Positions 20,055 to 28,006 of a DNA stretch of 28,107 bases are shown one piece after another. The position numbers and the translations under genes are program-made. This DNA comes from a virus. Each line of letters begins with the position of its first letter. The first letter of the stretch is position 1. Under the pieces are notes generated by a model that was given only the letters and a program-made list of their open reading frames with translations, made no database searches and was not told where the DNA came from. The stretch spans positions 1-28,107 of IMG/VR virus record IMGVR_UViG_3300045993_000538. The stretch is one strand, 5' to 3'.

Positions 20055-21088
20055 TGGTTAAAACAGTGAGAACTTCTGGAGGTGATTATACAACCTTTGC
20101 TTCTGCTGTTGCTGGAGAGGTAGGTGATTTGGTCACACTTACAAGAAATCTTACTATTGATTGCCAGACAGGAGCTGATACCACTGCAGTCAACATAACC
20201 GGATTCGTTACAAATGCAACTTACTTCTTAACCGTAAAAGGCAATGCTGGATATACTTTATCTGTAAGCAATAATACAGCTGTGACAGTTAATTCTAATT
20301 TTACTGTGATTGATGGAATGAATATATCGCTTTCATCAATGTCAGCAAATTATCAACGTTGTGTTTATTTTGCCGGAGCAGCATCAGGAAATATTCACGA
20401 ATTAAAGAATTGTATTCTGAAAGGATTTGCTTCTGCTACATATAGAAGTAGAATTGTTGAGTGCTCATCTTCAAGAACTGTTGAAATATCGAATTGTGTT
20501 ATGTATGGGGCAACTGGAGCACAAGCATCATTAGCAAATGCTTGTTTGTGCAATACTGCTGATACAGTTTATCTTTATGATTGCACCATTTATGGAGCAT
20601 ATAACAGTTTATATCTGACTGGTGGTACAACTGTATGCAAAGGAAATATATTTGCTCCATCAAATATAGTTGGAACAGGAACGTTGACTGGAAGTAATTA
20701 TAATGCGACAACAAAAGCAGTTTGTACTGGTGGTGCAAATGATAGAGTAAATCAGACATTTACTTTTACTGATGCAACTAATGGTAATTTCCTTTTAACA
20801 TCAGGAGATACAGGTGCAAGAACTTTTGGAGTTGATCTTTCAGCAGATGCAAACTATCCAGTATCAAAAGATATAACCGGATACACAAGAACATACCCAA
20901 CAGATATTGGAGCATATCAGATTCAATCAGGAACAACTTATGGTGCTGAGTTATATCGTTATGAAAGTGGAGTATGGACAAAGTATAAAGCATATGAGTA
21001 TATCGGATCTGCCTTTACAGCAACCGGAGTTGAAACATATGAATATATTAGCGGTGCTTGGAAATTAGTGGACACAACAGGATTATAA
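20045..21088 (+). CDS. Tailspike-like beta-helix protein, 347 aa
   Basis: The sequence opens with VVVKTVRTSGGDYTTFASAV, the start of many parallel beta-helix proteins (pectate lyase-like). It continues with repeating short strands and turns (NITGFVTNATYFLTVKGNAGYTLSVSNNT-like rungs), Asn ladders and several aromatic steps. The C-terminal 50 residues differ and contain two related units, YRYESGVWTKYK and YEYISGAWKL, likely an adhesion or trimerisation end. It probably acts as a receptor-binding or glycan-binding spike; no catalytic residues were identified. It is the last gene before the head protease. Confidence 0.68.
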   Translation: MAVVVKTVRTSGGDYTTFASAVAGEVGDLVTLTRNLTIDCQTGADTTAVNITGFVTNATYFLTVKGNAGYTLSVSNNTAVTVNSNFTVIDGMNISLSSMSANYQRCVYFAGAASGNIHELKNCILKGFASATYRSRIVECSSSRTVEISNCVMYGATGAQASLANACLCNTADTVYLYDCTIYGAYNSLYLTGGTTVCKGNIFAPSNIVGTGTLTGSNYNATTKAVCTGGANDRVNQTFTFTDATNGNFLLTSGDTGARTFGVDLSADANYPVSKDITGYTRTYPTDIGAYQIQSGTTYGAELYRYESGVWTKYKAYEYIGSAFTATGVETYEYISGAWKLVDTTGL

Positions 21089-21102
21089 AAGGAGGATTAT
21101 TT

Positions 21103-22410
21103 ATGGAGCTTAATGAAGATTTGAAAAATATGTGCCCTGAGTGTAAACAGAAAGTTGTATCTTCTGAGAATACTTTATGTGATGCTTGCGGATCTAAGAA
21201 AAAACCTTCGATGGATTCTGCTGAGCGTGTAGACTCTTATATGCCAACAGAGTGGATGGCAAATAAGTTTGAAAAAACTCCTGAAGGTTATTTGAAAGGA
21301 AGAGCGATTGTTACAAACATCGGCGTTTTTCAATACCGGAATATGGATGGATCTACAAGAAAAGAATTGAGATTGCCAGAAGAGGTATTTGCTTATGACT
21401 CTCTTGAATCTCTTAAGCTCAAGCCAGTAACAAATGATCATCCATCAGAATCTGTTAACAATGAAAATGTTAAGGATCTTTCTGTTGGTTCTACCGGATC
21501 GAACGTAACATCAACAACTCAAGCATATTCATCAAATGGACAATACATTCCTTCTGAAAATATATCAGACGGAATTCACGTTGCTGTTGATATGGTTGTT
21601 ACGGATGCTTCAGCAGTTGTGGCAGTTGAAGAAGGGAAAGCAGCTTTGAGTTGTGGATATAATTGTGATCTTGAATTAGCAAAACCAGGATCTGTTTATA
21701 TGGGAATGCCTTACGATTATATTCAAAGAAATATCCGATACAATCATGTGGCAATTGTTGATGCTGCCCGTGCCGGAGATAATGCAAAAATAAGATTGGA
21801 TAGTATGGACAGCAACGGTGCTGTTCTTATGAATAAAGAACACTCAAAAAAGGAGGACACACAGATGGTCTTGAAAAAAGTACATCTTGACGGAGTTGAT
21901 TATGATGCTGAAGCTCCTGTCATAACAGCACTGGTAACAGCAAAGGATCGTGCAGACAAAGCAGAGGATTCTATCAAAGAACTCACTGCAACAATTTCTT
22001 CAACTCAAGCAGAGAAAGATACAGCACTTGCAAAAGTTGACTCTCTTTCTAAAGAACTTGAGGAAGTAAAAGCTGCTCAGCTTGATCAATCAAAAATTGA
22101 TTCTGCTGTTGAAGCAAAACTCAAGCTTGTAAAAACAGCAACTCTTGCTGGTGTAGAAGTAAAAGACGGAATGACAGATGCAGAAATAACTGTTGCTGTT
22201 ATCAAATCGGCTTTCCCTTCTGCCAATCTTGATGGCAAAGATTCAGTTTATCTTGCTGCACGTTTCGATGGTGCTGTTGAAATGCTTTCTGAAAAGAAAG
22301 AAAACAACAGTGACGTTCAGACGGTTGTCAGTGGAGAATTTCTTGGACAGCCAAAAGCTGATTCAAGTGATGCACGAAAAAGGTATGTTGACCAATTCAA
22401 CAAAAAATAA
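21103..22410 (+). CDS. Prohead protease/scaffold fusion, DUF2213 family, 435 aa
   Basis: The start is ATG 21103 with AAAGGAGGA just upstream. Residues 11-29 form a zinc ribbon (CPEC, CDAC). Residues 55-235 match DUF2213: TPEGYLKG, then FQYRN, LPEEVF, KPVTNDHP (with H113) and GKAALSCGYNCDL (with S183), a His/Ser pair in keeping with an assembly protease. NHVAIVDAARAG at 214-225 completes the domain. Residues 260-400 are a long helical coiled region typical of scaffold. The likely job is to template capsid assembly and then cut the scaffold out. An internal start divides protease and scaffold. It precedes the cement and capsid genes, the normal order. Confidence 0.85.
   Translation: MELNEDLKNMCPECKQKVVSSENTLCDACGSKKKPSMDSAERVDSYMPTEWMANKFEKTPEGYLKGRAIVTNIGVFQYRNMDGSTRKELRLPEEVFAYDSLESLKLKPVTNDHPSESVNNENVKDLSVGSTGSNVTSTTQAYSSNGQYIPSENISDGIHVAVDMVVTDASAVVAVEEGKAALSCGYNCDLELAKPGSVYMGMPYDYIQRNIRYNHVAIVDAARAGDNAKIRLDSMDSNGAVLMNKEHSKKEDTQMVLKKVHLDGVDYDAEAPVITALVTAKDRADKAEDSIKELTATISSTQAEKDTALAKVDSLSKELEEVKAAQLDQSKIDSAVEAKLKLVKTATLAGVEVKDGMTDAEITVAVIKSAFPSANLDGKDSVYLAARFDGAVEMLSEKKENNSDVQTVVSGEFLGQPKADSSDARKRYVDQFNKK
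21865..22410 (+). CDS. Scaffold protein from an internal start, 181 aa
   Basis: Within the fusion gene, AGGAGG at 21851-21856 lies eight bases before ATG 21865, in the same frame as the full protein. The resulting 181-residue product starts MVLKKVHLDGVDYDAEAPVI and contains just the coiled scaffold half without the protease domain. Nested scaffold genes are known in other phages, for example lambda Nu3 inside gene C. Production here is inferred from the strong ribosome site. Confidence 0.7.
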   Translation: MVLKKVHLDGVDYDAEAPVITALVTAKDRADKAEDSIKELTATISSTQAEKDTALAKVDSLSKELEEVKAAQLDQSKIDSAVEAKLKLVKTATLAGVEVKDGMTDAEITVAVIKSAFPSANLDGKDSVYLAARFDGAVEMLSEKKENNSDVQTVVSGEFLGQPKADSSDARKRYVDQFNKK

Positions 22411-22438
22411 TTAGTAAATAAAGGAAGGAGGAAGAAAA

Positions 22439-23188
22439 ATGGCAATGGATCTTTATGGAAATCTTGACAAAGCAATTGCTGGTCTTAAGTATGGACTTGG
22501 CGCTGGAGATGATATTGAAACAGGTATAGCACAAGAGGCAATCGCTTTTGGTGCACCTGTATTCGGTTATGCTGGCACAGAAGATAAGGTGTATGCTTCT
22601 CACAGTGGCAAAATCGTGGCTCTGCTTTCAGCAGACCTTGTAACATCGAACGTACTCACAAGTACAATAAACGGAATAGCAGTTGCTACAACTTTCGCAA
22701 CTGACCACGCTACTTCAATGACTGCTCACATCGCTGCAATAAATGCAAAAGCTGAACTCATCGCTCTTGGTATTGTTGCTGCTTCTGCTGGAGCAAGAAG
22801 CATTTCTGTTATCGGAAAGGCTCTTGATGTAACATTCACTCAAGTTGTAACGCTTGGAGCATCTCAGGCAACAGCTTCTTACACAGCATCAACAGGAATG
22901 GTTTTCTTGGGCATTGCTATGTTCACTCAGAAATCTACTGTTGATACAGGAGCTGGTAACAGCGGTTATGTATCTGGCGAAGCAGTAAACATCATGCGCA
23001 GAGGAACAATCTGGGTACCAGTTTCTGTTTCAGTTCTTGATAAGGAAGCAGCTTATGTTATTTTTGCTGCAACTAACCAAGGTAAACTCACCAACTCATC
23101 TTCAGGCACTTATGATATTGGCGGATATTTCCGTTCAAACAAAATCACTGGTGATCTTGCAATTCTTGAAGTTCGTGGCTTGAAGTAA
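22439..23188 (+). CDS. Structural cement (head decoration) protein, 249 aa
   Basis: It lies between the DUF2213 scaffold gene and the major capsid gene, as cement proteins do in this virus type. The sequence fits: an N-terminal FGAPVFGYAGTEDKVY region is followed by Gly/Ala-rich beta strands, an insertion with Ala-rich helices (HIAAINAKAELIALG), and a C-terminal IWVPVSVSVLDKEAAYVI. It has the composition of a capsid-surface stabiliser. The AAGGAGG ribosome site is strong, as expected for a highly made virion protein. The family name is by context and pattern. Confidence 0.7.
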   Translation: MAMDLYGNLDKAIAGLKYGLGAGDDIETGIAQEAIAFGAPVFGYAGTEDKVYASHSGKIVALLSADLVTSNVLTSTINGIAVATTFATDHATSMTAHIAAINAKAELIALGIVAASAGARSISVIGKALDVTFTQVVTLGASQATASYTASTGMVFLGIAMFTQKSTVDTGAGNSGYVSGEAVNIMRRGTIWVPVSVSVLDKEAAYVIFAATNQGKLTNSSSGTYDIGGYFRSNKITGDLAILEVRGLK

Positions 23189-23220
23189 AATTCTAATTTA
23201 ATAGAGGAGGAACAATTCAG

Positions 23221-24153
23221 ATGAACACACGTAAAAATCCAATGAATCTTGATGCTGGAGAATCAGCATTTTTCAAAAGAGAACTTGAGTATGTAAAATC
23301 AAAGTCGTATGATGCAAAACTCAAGCAGCTGAAAGGTCTTATGATCCTGCCGATCAGCACAGAAGCAAATGCCGGAGCGACACAAATCACTTTCCGTGCA
23401 TACAAAGGAGTTGGATTTGCAAAAATCATTGCTGATTATGCAAAAGACTTCCCACGTGTAGATGTGTACGGAGAAGAAAAGACCGTTAAGATTCACGGAA
23501 TTGGTGATTCATACGGTTATTCAATCAAAGAGATACGTGAAAGCCAATTTTCTGGAAAGCGTCTTGATGTTCGCAGATCTGAGACTGCTAAAAGAGCAAT
23601 CGAAGAAAAACTGAACTCAATCTCTCTTCTTGGTGATGCTGCTACAGGTCTGTATGGTCTTATCAACTATCCAGGCATCACAAATTACACTGTCCTCAAT
23701 GATGGAACTTCTTCATCAAAAACTTGGGCAGCAAAAACTCCTGATCAGATTGTTCGTGATGTTGTCGGTATGGTAAATGCTGTAATGACTCCAACTTCTG
23801 GTCGTGAAGTTCCTGACACCCTTCTCCTTCCTATGGCTCAGTACAATGACATAGCAACAAGAAGAATGGGAACAGCTTCTGATATTACTGTTCTTGAGTA
23901 CATCCTCAAGACTTCTCCTGCGATCAAGAAAGTTGAATGGCTTCTTGAACTCACTGGTGCTGGTGCTTCAACTACAGACCGCATGATGGTTCTTTCAAAC
24001 GATGCTAACAACATCACTTTTGAAATGCCTCAGCCGTTTGAGCAATTCGATGCTCAGCAAGAAGGAATGGAATTCAAAGTGCCTTGCCATGCAGAAACTG
24101 CTGGTGTGATTGTATACTATCCGCTGTCAATAGCGTATGGTGACGGAATCTGA
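23221..24153 (+). CDS. Major capsid protein, DUF2184 family, 310 aa
   Basis: This is the shell protein, folded as an HK97-type subunit. DUF2184 features are seen in order: FFKRELEYVKSKSYD near residue 18, ISTEANAGATQITFRAY near 46-62, YGYSIKEIRESQFSGKRLD near 98, KRAIEEKLNSISLLGD with GLYGLIN near 124-147, and PDTLLLPMAQYNDIA near 197. The closing VPCHAETAGVIVYYPLSIAYGDG is typical. The length is normal for the family. It has a strong ribosome site and a hairpin just after its stop, in line with high, separate expression. Confidence 0.88.
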   Translation: MNTRKNPMNLDAGESAFFKRELEYVKSKSYDAKLKQLKGLMILPISTEANAGATQITFRAYKGVGFAKIIADYAKDFPRVDVYGEEKTVKIHGIGDSYGYSIKEIRESQFSGKRLDVRRSETAKRAIEEKLNSISLLGDAATGLYGLINYPGITNYTVLNDGTSSSKTWAAKTPDQIVRDVVGMVNAVMTPTSGREVPDTLLLPMAQYNDIATRRMGTASDITVLEYILKTSPAIKKVEWLLELTGAGASTTDRMMVLSNDANNITFEMPQPFEQFDAQQEGMEFKVPCHAETAGVIVYYPLSIAYGDGI

Positions 24154-24171
24154 TTTCAATTCAGATAAAAA

Positions 24172-24195
24172 TCCCTGCCTGAAATATGGCAGGGA
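24172..24195 (+). terminator. Hairpin after the major capsid gene
   Basis: TCCCTGCC (24172-24179) and GGCAGGGA (24188-24195) form a perfect 8-bp stem with an 8-nt loop, followed by a weak ATATTT. It probably causes partial termination or protects the capsid mRNA 3' end, which would help set a higher level of capsid relative to neck and tail proteins. Confidence 0.6.
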
Positions 24196-24219
24196 ATATT
24201 TAAAAAGGAGACTTTTAAA

Positions 24220-24663
24220 ATGATTATAAACTGGAAACAAGATTGTTTAAAAATAGTTCCAACAAAATCCGGCTCTGCAAAAACACTGCTGCCAGGAATG
24301 AATGAAATGTCTGATGCAGATTGGGGATTTGCAAAAGCATCTCTTGCCCTTGAATTAAAACTTGGACACATCGAAGAAGTTATAATGACCACTCAGACTG
24401 GTCCAGGAAAGCCTTCAAAAGAAGCAAAAGGAATTTTTGAAATACCAGCAGCAAAAGCAAAATCACTTATCTCTGAAACCAACAGCGGTGAAACTCTTAA
24501 CACTTGGCTTGCAAAAGAAACAAGATCAGATGTAAGACGTTACATTGAAGACCGCCTTGAAACTCTTGGCATTGACAAAAAAGAAATTGTTGAAGCTGAA
24601 GAAGAAGTCATTTATGATGAAGTTGTGTCTGATGACGATGCTCCAGCAAAAGGAAAGAAGTAA
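24220..24663 (+). CDS. Hypothetical head/neck-region protein, 147 aa
   Basis: The first 40 residues (LLPGMNEMSDADWGFAKASL) resemble a motif in small proteins found after the capsid gene in other myoviruses, with PGxNxxxxxxW. The rest is helical and acidic, and the C-terminus has an acidic run and a basic end. Its place between capsid and DUF4054 connector suggests a head-completion role, not established. Confidence 0.6.
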   Translation: MIINWKQDCLKIVPTKSGSAKTLLPGMNEMSDADWGFAKASLALELKLGHIEEVIMTTQTGPGKPSKEAKGIFEIPAAKAKSLISETNSGETLNTWLAKETRSDVRRYIEDRLETLGIDKKEIVEAEEEVIYDEVVSDDDAPAKGKK

Positions 24664-24686
24664 TAAATTAAATAAGAGGTGCCAAA

Positions 24687-25034
24687 ATGACTCCAGCTCA
24701 AATACTCCCTGCTATCTGTCCTGCCCTTGCTGTTGATCCTAATGTAGCAATATTTCTTCAGTTAGCAGAAGAGGAAACAAGTTCAGCGTTTTTTGGCATC
24801 TCATATTCAAGAGCTGTTGCCCTCAAAGCAGCTCATATGTATGTATTATCAAAGAGAAGCCTTGGAGAAGGTGGAGCAGTAACTTCCAAATCAGAAGGAA
24901 AGCTGAGCATGTCTTTCTCTCAACAGGGAGGATCTTCAGAAGATCTTTCTCAGACAAATTATGGAAAGCAGCTTTTGGGATTGATCCAAAGCGGAACAAC
25001 AGCAATCTCAGTAACTGATGCTGGCTTTGAATGA
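24687..25034 (+). CDS. Head-tail connector, DUF4054 family, 115 aa
   Basis: DUF4054 proteins are the first adaptor below the portal. The sequence has the family layout: a start with xFxxxxP (ILPAICPALA), AIFLQLAEEE as the second helix, then AVALKAAHMYVLSKRSL, followed by a Gly/Ser loop and TNYGKQLLGLIQSG at the end. The length is typical. It overlaps the next gene by four bases, so the neck genes form a coupled run. Confidence 0.82.
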   Translation: MTPAQILPAICPALAVDPNVAIFLQLAEEETSSAFFGISYSRAVALKAAHMYVLSKRSLGEGGAVTSKSEGKLSMSFSQQGGSSEDLSQTNYGKQLLGLIQSGTTAISVTDAGFE

Positions 25035-25549
25035 GTTCCAAATCATTTTCAAAAACAACTGTACACATAAACCTCGGTGGAGCTAAAAAGTTTATCAAGG
25101 ATGATAGAAGGAAGTTGGACAAAGTAATAAAAGAAATAAACTCTTTATCAAAACAAAGAATACTGATTGGTGTATTTACTGGTCAAAGAAGGGAGGGAGG
25201 ATCCATGGCAACAATCGCAGCAACTCATGAGCTTGGATCTACTAAGAAAAATATCCCTGAAAGATCTTGGATGAGAACTTTTTTTGATGGTAACCTTGAT
25301 ATGATAAATAAGTTTATTCAACAAAGAGTAAAAATGGTATTTGGATTGACCATGACATCTGTTAAAGCTTCTGATCAAGTTGGGGTATGGTATTCTGGAC
25401 AACTAAAAAAAGCAATAAATAAATTGCCTCCGCTTGATGCTACAAAATCAGCAGCAACAATAAAAAGGAAGAAGTCATCAAAAGCTCTTATTGATACTTC
25501 ACAAATGATAAATGCAATTGTCCACAAAATCCAAAGGAGGTTTTTCTGA
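25031..25549 (+). CDS. Virion morphogenesis / tail-completion type protein, 172 aa
   Basis: The middle has RILIGVFTGQRREGGSMATIAATHELGS, then PERSWMRTFFD, the arrangement of HK97 gp10-like and Mu G-like completion proteins (IGV, xAxxHExG, PxRxFMR). These act in the joint between head and tail. The C-terminal half is basic and ends with SSKALIDTSQMINAIVHKI, again matching LxxTGxLxxSI in the family. It overlaps both neighbours. Confidence 0.75.
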   Translation: MSSKSFSKTTVHINLGGAKKFIKDDRRKLDKVIKEINSLSKQRILIGVFTGQRREGGSMATIAATHELGSTKKNIPERSWMRTFFDGNLDMINKFIQQRVKMVFGLTMTSVKASDQVGVWYSGQLKKAINKLPPLDATKSAATIKRKKSSKALIDTSQMINAIVHKIQRRFF

Positions 25550-25902
25550 TGAGTTTATTTAATTCACAAACATTTAAAATAAGAAGAAAGGCTGCTGGAT
25601 TTATAAATAGCAAAGGTAGATGGGAAGATGGTCTTGATGAAGATCCAATATATGCAACCGGAACAGCGCAACCAACTCAAGGTCTTGCTGTTAAGAATAT
25701 GCTTGAAGGGAAAAGAATATCAGGACTAATAGAAATAATAACAAGCTCAGATCTACAAGTTGCTGATCCTAAAACACTTATCGGAGGAGATGAGATTGAG
25801 TATGATGGAGAATATTGGGCAATAATATACAAAGCAAAATGGGGCAACGGAATTTTGGACCATAATGAATACATTATTGCAAAACCAAGGGAGCTTTTAT
25901 GA
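25549..25902 (+). CDS. Head closure / neck protein, 117 aa
   Basis: The small, beta-rich protein starts SLFNSQTFKIRRKAAGFINSKGRW and continues with YATGTAQPTQGL and IEYDGEYWAIIYKAKWGNGILDHNEYI. The layout is that of stopper or closure proteins in the neck of contractile-tailed phages, found between the tail-completion and tail terminator genes. The assignment is mainly by order and size. Confidence 0.65.
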   Translation: MSLFNSQTFKIRRKAAGFINSKGRWEDGLDEDPIYATGTAQPTQGLAVKNMLEGKRISGLIEIITSSDLQVADPKTLIGGDEIEYDGEYWAIIYKAKWGNGILDHNEYIIAKPRELL

Positions 25903-26450
25903 GCTGGCAGACTGATGTTGAAGATAAAATCTCTGGATTATTTAATCTTGTTTTTAATCCAGCATCATCATTTGATGATATAATCCATGTATGGTCTGGT
26001 GAAGCAGGAGTTAGACCGGCAGATGATTATTGTATGTTCAACGTTTTATCAACAAGGAATCTTGGACTGCCCTTTAAAAGTGCTGTTATAATATCAACAG
26101 AATATCCGAATGGAATACAGAACATAGTTAGAAGTAAAAGCATTACATTATCATTTAATTCATTTGGAAGAAGTTCCATGGACAGATGCCAAATATTAAA
26201 AGACAGTATTGATACAGAGGAAGTCCAAACATATTTATATAATAATAGTATTTCAATTCTTGATTCTACAGATGTTGTTGATTTATCTTTTGTAGAATCA
26301 GATGGAACAGAGATCAGGCACGGATTTGATATTATGATGGCATTGCCTGTGGTTGTTGGATTTGAATCAGGATTTATTGAGACAGTTGATGTATTAGGTG
26401 CTGTTGAAGGTTCTGATGGAAATAGCATAAAAGATTTAACATTGGTTTAA
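25899..26450 (+). CDS. Neck / tail terminator protein, LIC_12616 type, 183 aa
   Basis: The protein lies directly before the sheath gene and has the shape of tail-terminator proteins: an N-terminal helix, then VRPADDYCMFNVLSTRNLG (P-x-x-x-Y-x-x-x-x-x-L), a middle SITLSFNSFGRSSMDRCQILKDSI, and a C-terminal RHGFDIMMALPVVVGFESGFIETV. This looks like the LIC_12616-type phage neck terminator group. It would cap the tail tube and join it to the neck. Confidence 0.72.
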   Translation: MSWQTDVEDKISGLFNLVFNPASSFDDIIHVWSGEAGVRPADDYCMFNVLSTRNLGLPFKSAVIISTEYPNGIQNIVRSKSITLSFNSFGRSSMDRCQILKDSIDTEEVQTYLYNNSISILDSTDVVDLSFVESDGTEIRHGFDIMMALPVVVGFESGFIETVDVLGAVEGSDGNSIKDLTLV

Positions 26451-26469
26451 TAAAAAGGAGGATTAAAAA

Positions 26470-27525
26470 ATGAGTGATTTGGATCGAATTGTTGATGTTC
26501 AAATTTCAAAACAAACAGCAGTACCATCTGTTGAAAGTTTTCAGGACATTTTAATTGTCGCTGAGTTTCTTAAGGCATCAACCACACCAGTATTTGCAAC
26601 TGATGAACGTGTGAGATCATACGCAACCATCGATGAAGTTCTTGCTGGTGGATTTGCTGATACAACTTTTGTGTACAAAGCTGCTGCTGCAGCATTTATG
26701 CAAAATCCAAGACCAGCAAAAGTGTATGTCGGCAGAAAAGAGACCGGATCTGATGGAACTGAAACATGGACAGAAGCCCTTGCTGCAATAAAAGACCTTA
26801 ACAACAAATGGTACGGTCTTATTGTATCCACAAGACTTCAAGCTGAACAAGAGCTTGTTGCTGATTGGGTAGAAACAAACAAAAAACTTTGTGTTCTTGC
26901 TTCTGCTGATACAGCAATAATAAGCGGAACAGGAGACATAGCTGAATATCTTGATGATAACAGCTATGAAAGAACAGCTGTGCTTTATCACCCTTCTGCT
27001 GCTACAACTTGTCCTGATGCTGCTTGGATGGGAAAGATGTTCCCTAAGAATCCAGGATCAGTAAACTGGGCACACAAAACTCTTGCTGGTGTAACTGCTT
27101 ATGCGCTTACTGGAGCACAAATAACAGCAATCAAATCAAAAAATGGAAACTACTACACAGAAGTTTCAGGGAATTCTATTACACAATTTGGAACTGTTGG
27201 AAGCGGAGAGTACATTGATGTGACTCATGGACTTGATTGGCTGATTGCCCAGATCCAAGCAGATGTATACACACCGATACTTCAGCAAGACAAAGTTCCT
27301 TACTCTAATGAGGGTGCTGTGTCTCTTGAGGCTCAGCTGAAATACGCTCTTCAGAAAGGAGTTAACAACACAATCATCCAAGCAGGCTTTAACACTTCTG
27401 TTCCGCTTGTTGAGACTGTTGCTGTTCAAGATCGTGCTGGAAGAATGTTACCAGACATAAAGTTTGATGCTGTTCTTGCTGGAGCAATCAACAAAGTCAG
27501 AATTCGTGGTGTTGTAACTCTTTAA
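26470..27525 (+). CDS. Tail sheath protein, DUF3383 family
   Basis: The contractile sheath surrounds the tail tube. The 351-residue protein begins LDRIVDVQISKQTAVPSVESFQDILIVAEF, has the FVYKAAAAAFMQNPRPAKVYVGRKE element typical of the DUF3383 sheath group, then the central AAAxxTCPDAAWMGKMFPKNPGSVNWAHKTL segment, and a C-terminus with DVTHGLDWLIAQIQ and a long final strand. Full length is present. A good ribosome site precedes it, and the tube gene follows, in the usual sheath-tube order. Confidence 0.88.
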   Translation: MSDLDRIVDVQISKQTAVPSVESFQDILIVAEFLKASTTPVFATDERVRSYATIDEVLAGGFADTTFVYKAAAAAFMQNPRPAKVYVGRKETGSDGTETWTEALAAIKDLNNKWYGLIVSTRLQAEQELVADWVETNKKLCVLASADTAIISGTGDIAEYLDDNSYERTAVLYHPSAATTCPDAAWMGKMFPKNPGSVNWAHKTLAGVTAYALTGAQITAIKSKNGNYYTEVSGNSITQFGTVGSGEYIDVTHGLDWLIAQIQADVYTPILQQDKVPYSNEGAVSLEAQLKYALQKGVNNTIIQAGFNTSVPLVETVAVQDRAGRMLPDIKFDAVLAGAINKVRIRGVVTL

Positions 27526-27548
27526 CTAAATAAACCGGAGGAAGAAAC

Positions 27549-27977
27549 ATGGAAGTAAAAACATACGATCCTAAAAAGCTTGTTGTTTCATTCGGAGGCA
27601 TTCCAATAACCGGATTTGCTGATGGAACATTCATTCAAATAACAACAAACACAGAAGCATTCACCAAAAAGATTGGAGCTGATGGTGAAGTAGGAAGAAG
27701 CAGAGGCAATGATGATACAAGCGAAGTGACTGTGACTCTTATCCAGACCAGTCAATCAAATACTTATCTTACTGGAGTTCACACAACAGATAAGCTTACA
27801 AATGCTGGTGCTCTTCCTCTTATGATTACAGACCTTCTTGGCAAAACTGTATTCATGTGGGATTCTGCTTGGATAAAGAAGTTGCCTGACTTTGAAGCAG
27901 GAAAGGAAATATCAGACAGAGCGTGGGTGTTTGATACAGGCCAACCAGTAGTTGCTGTAATTGGCGGAGACTACTGA
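27549..27977 (+). CDS. Tail tube protein, DUF3277 family, 142 aa
   Basis: The inner tube stacks hexamers of this protein inside the sheath. DUF3277 features: KKLVVSFGGIPITGFADGTFIQITTNTEAFTKKIGADGEVGRSRGNDDTSEVTVTL is preserved in order (FxGxPITGF, then the G-D-G-x-V-x-R-S-x-x-x-D-x-x-x-x-x-x-T motif). The last 30 residues have PDFEAGKEISDRAWVFDTG, also typical. CCGGAGGAAG provides the ribosome site. Confidence 0.9.
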   Translation: MEVKTYDPKKLVVSFGGIPITGFADGTFIQITTNTEAFTKKIGADGEVGRSRGNDDTSEVTVTLIQTSQSNTYLTGVHTTDKLTNAGALPLMITDLLGKTVFMWDSAWIKKLPDFEAGKEISDRAWVFDTGQPVVAVIGGDY

Positions 27978-28006
27978 TCAAATAATTTTTAATGGGGAGA
28001 AAAATT

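Noticed and set aside
26027-26428. Minus-strand frame of 133 codons under the neck terminator gene
   Set aside because: It is antisense to a gene with clear position, ribosome site and family pattern, and its own composition (Ser/Thr/Pro runs) is a codon-shadow effect.
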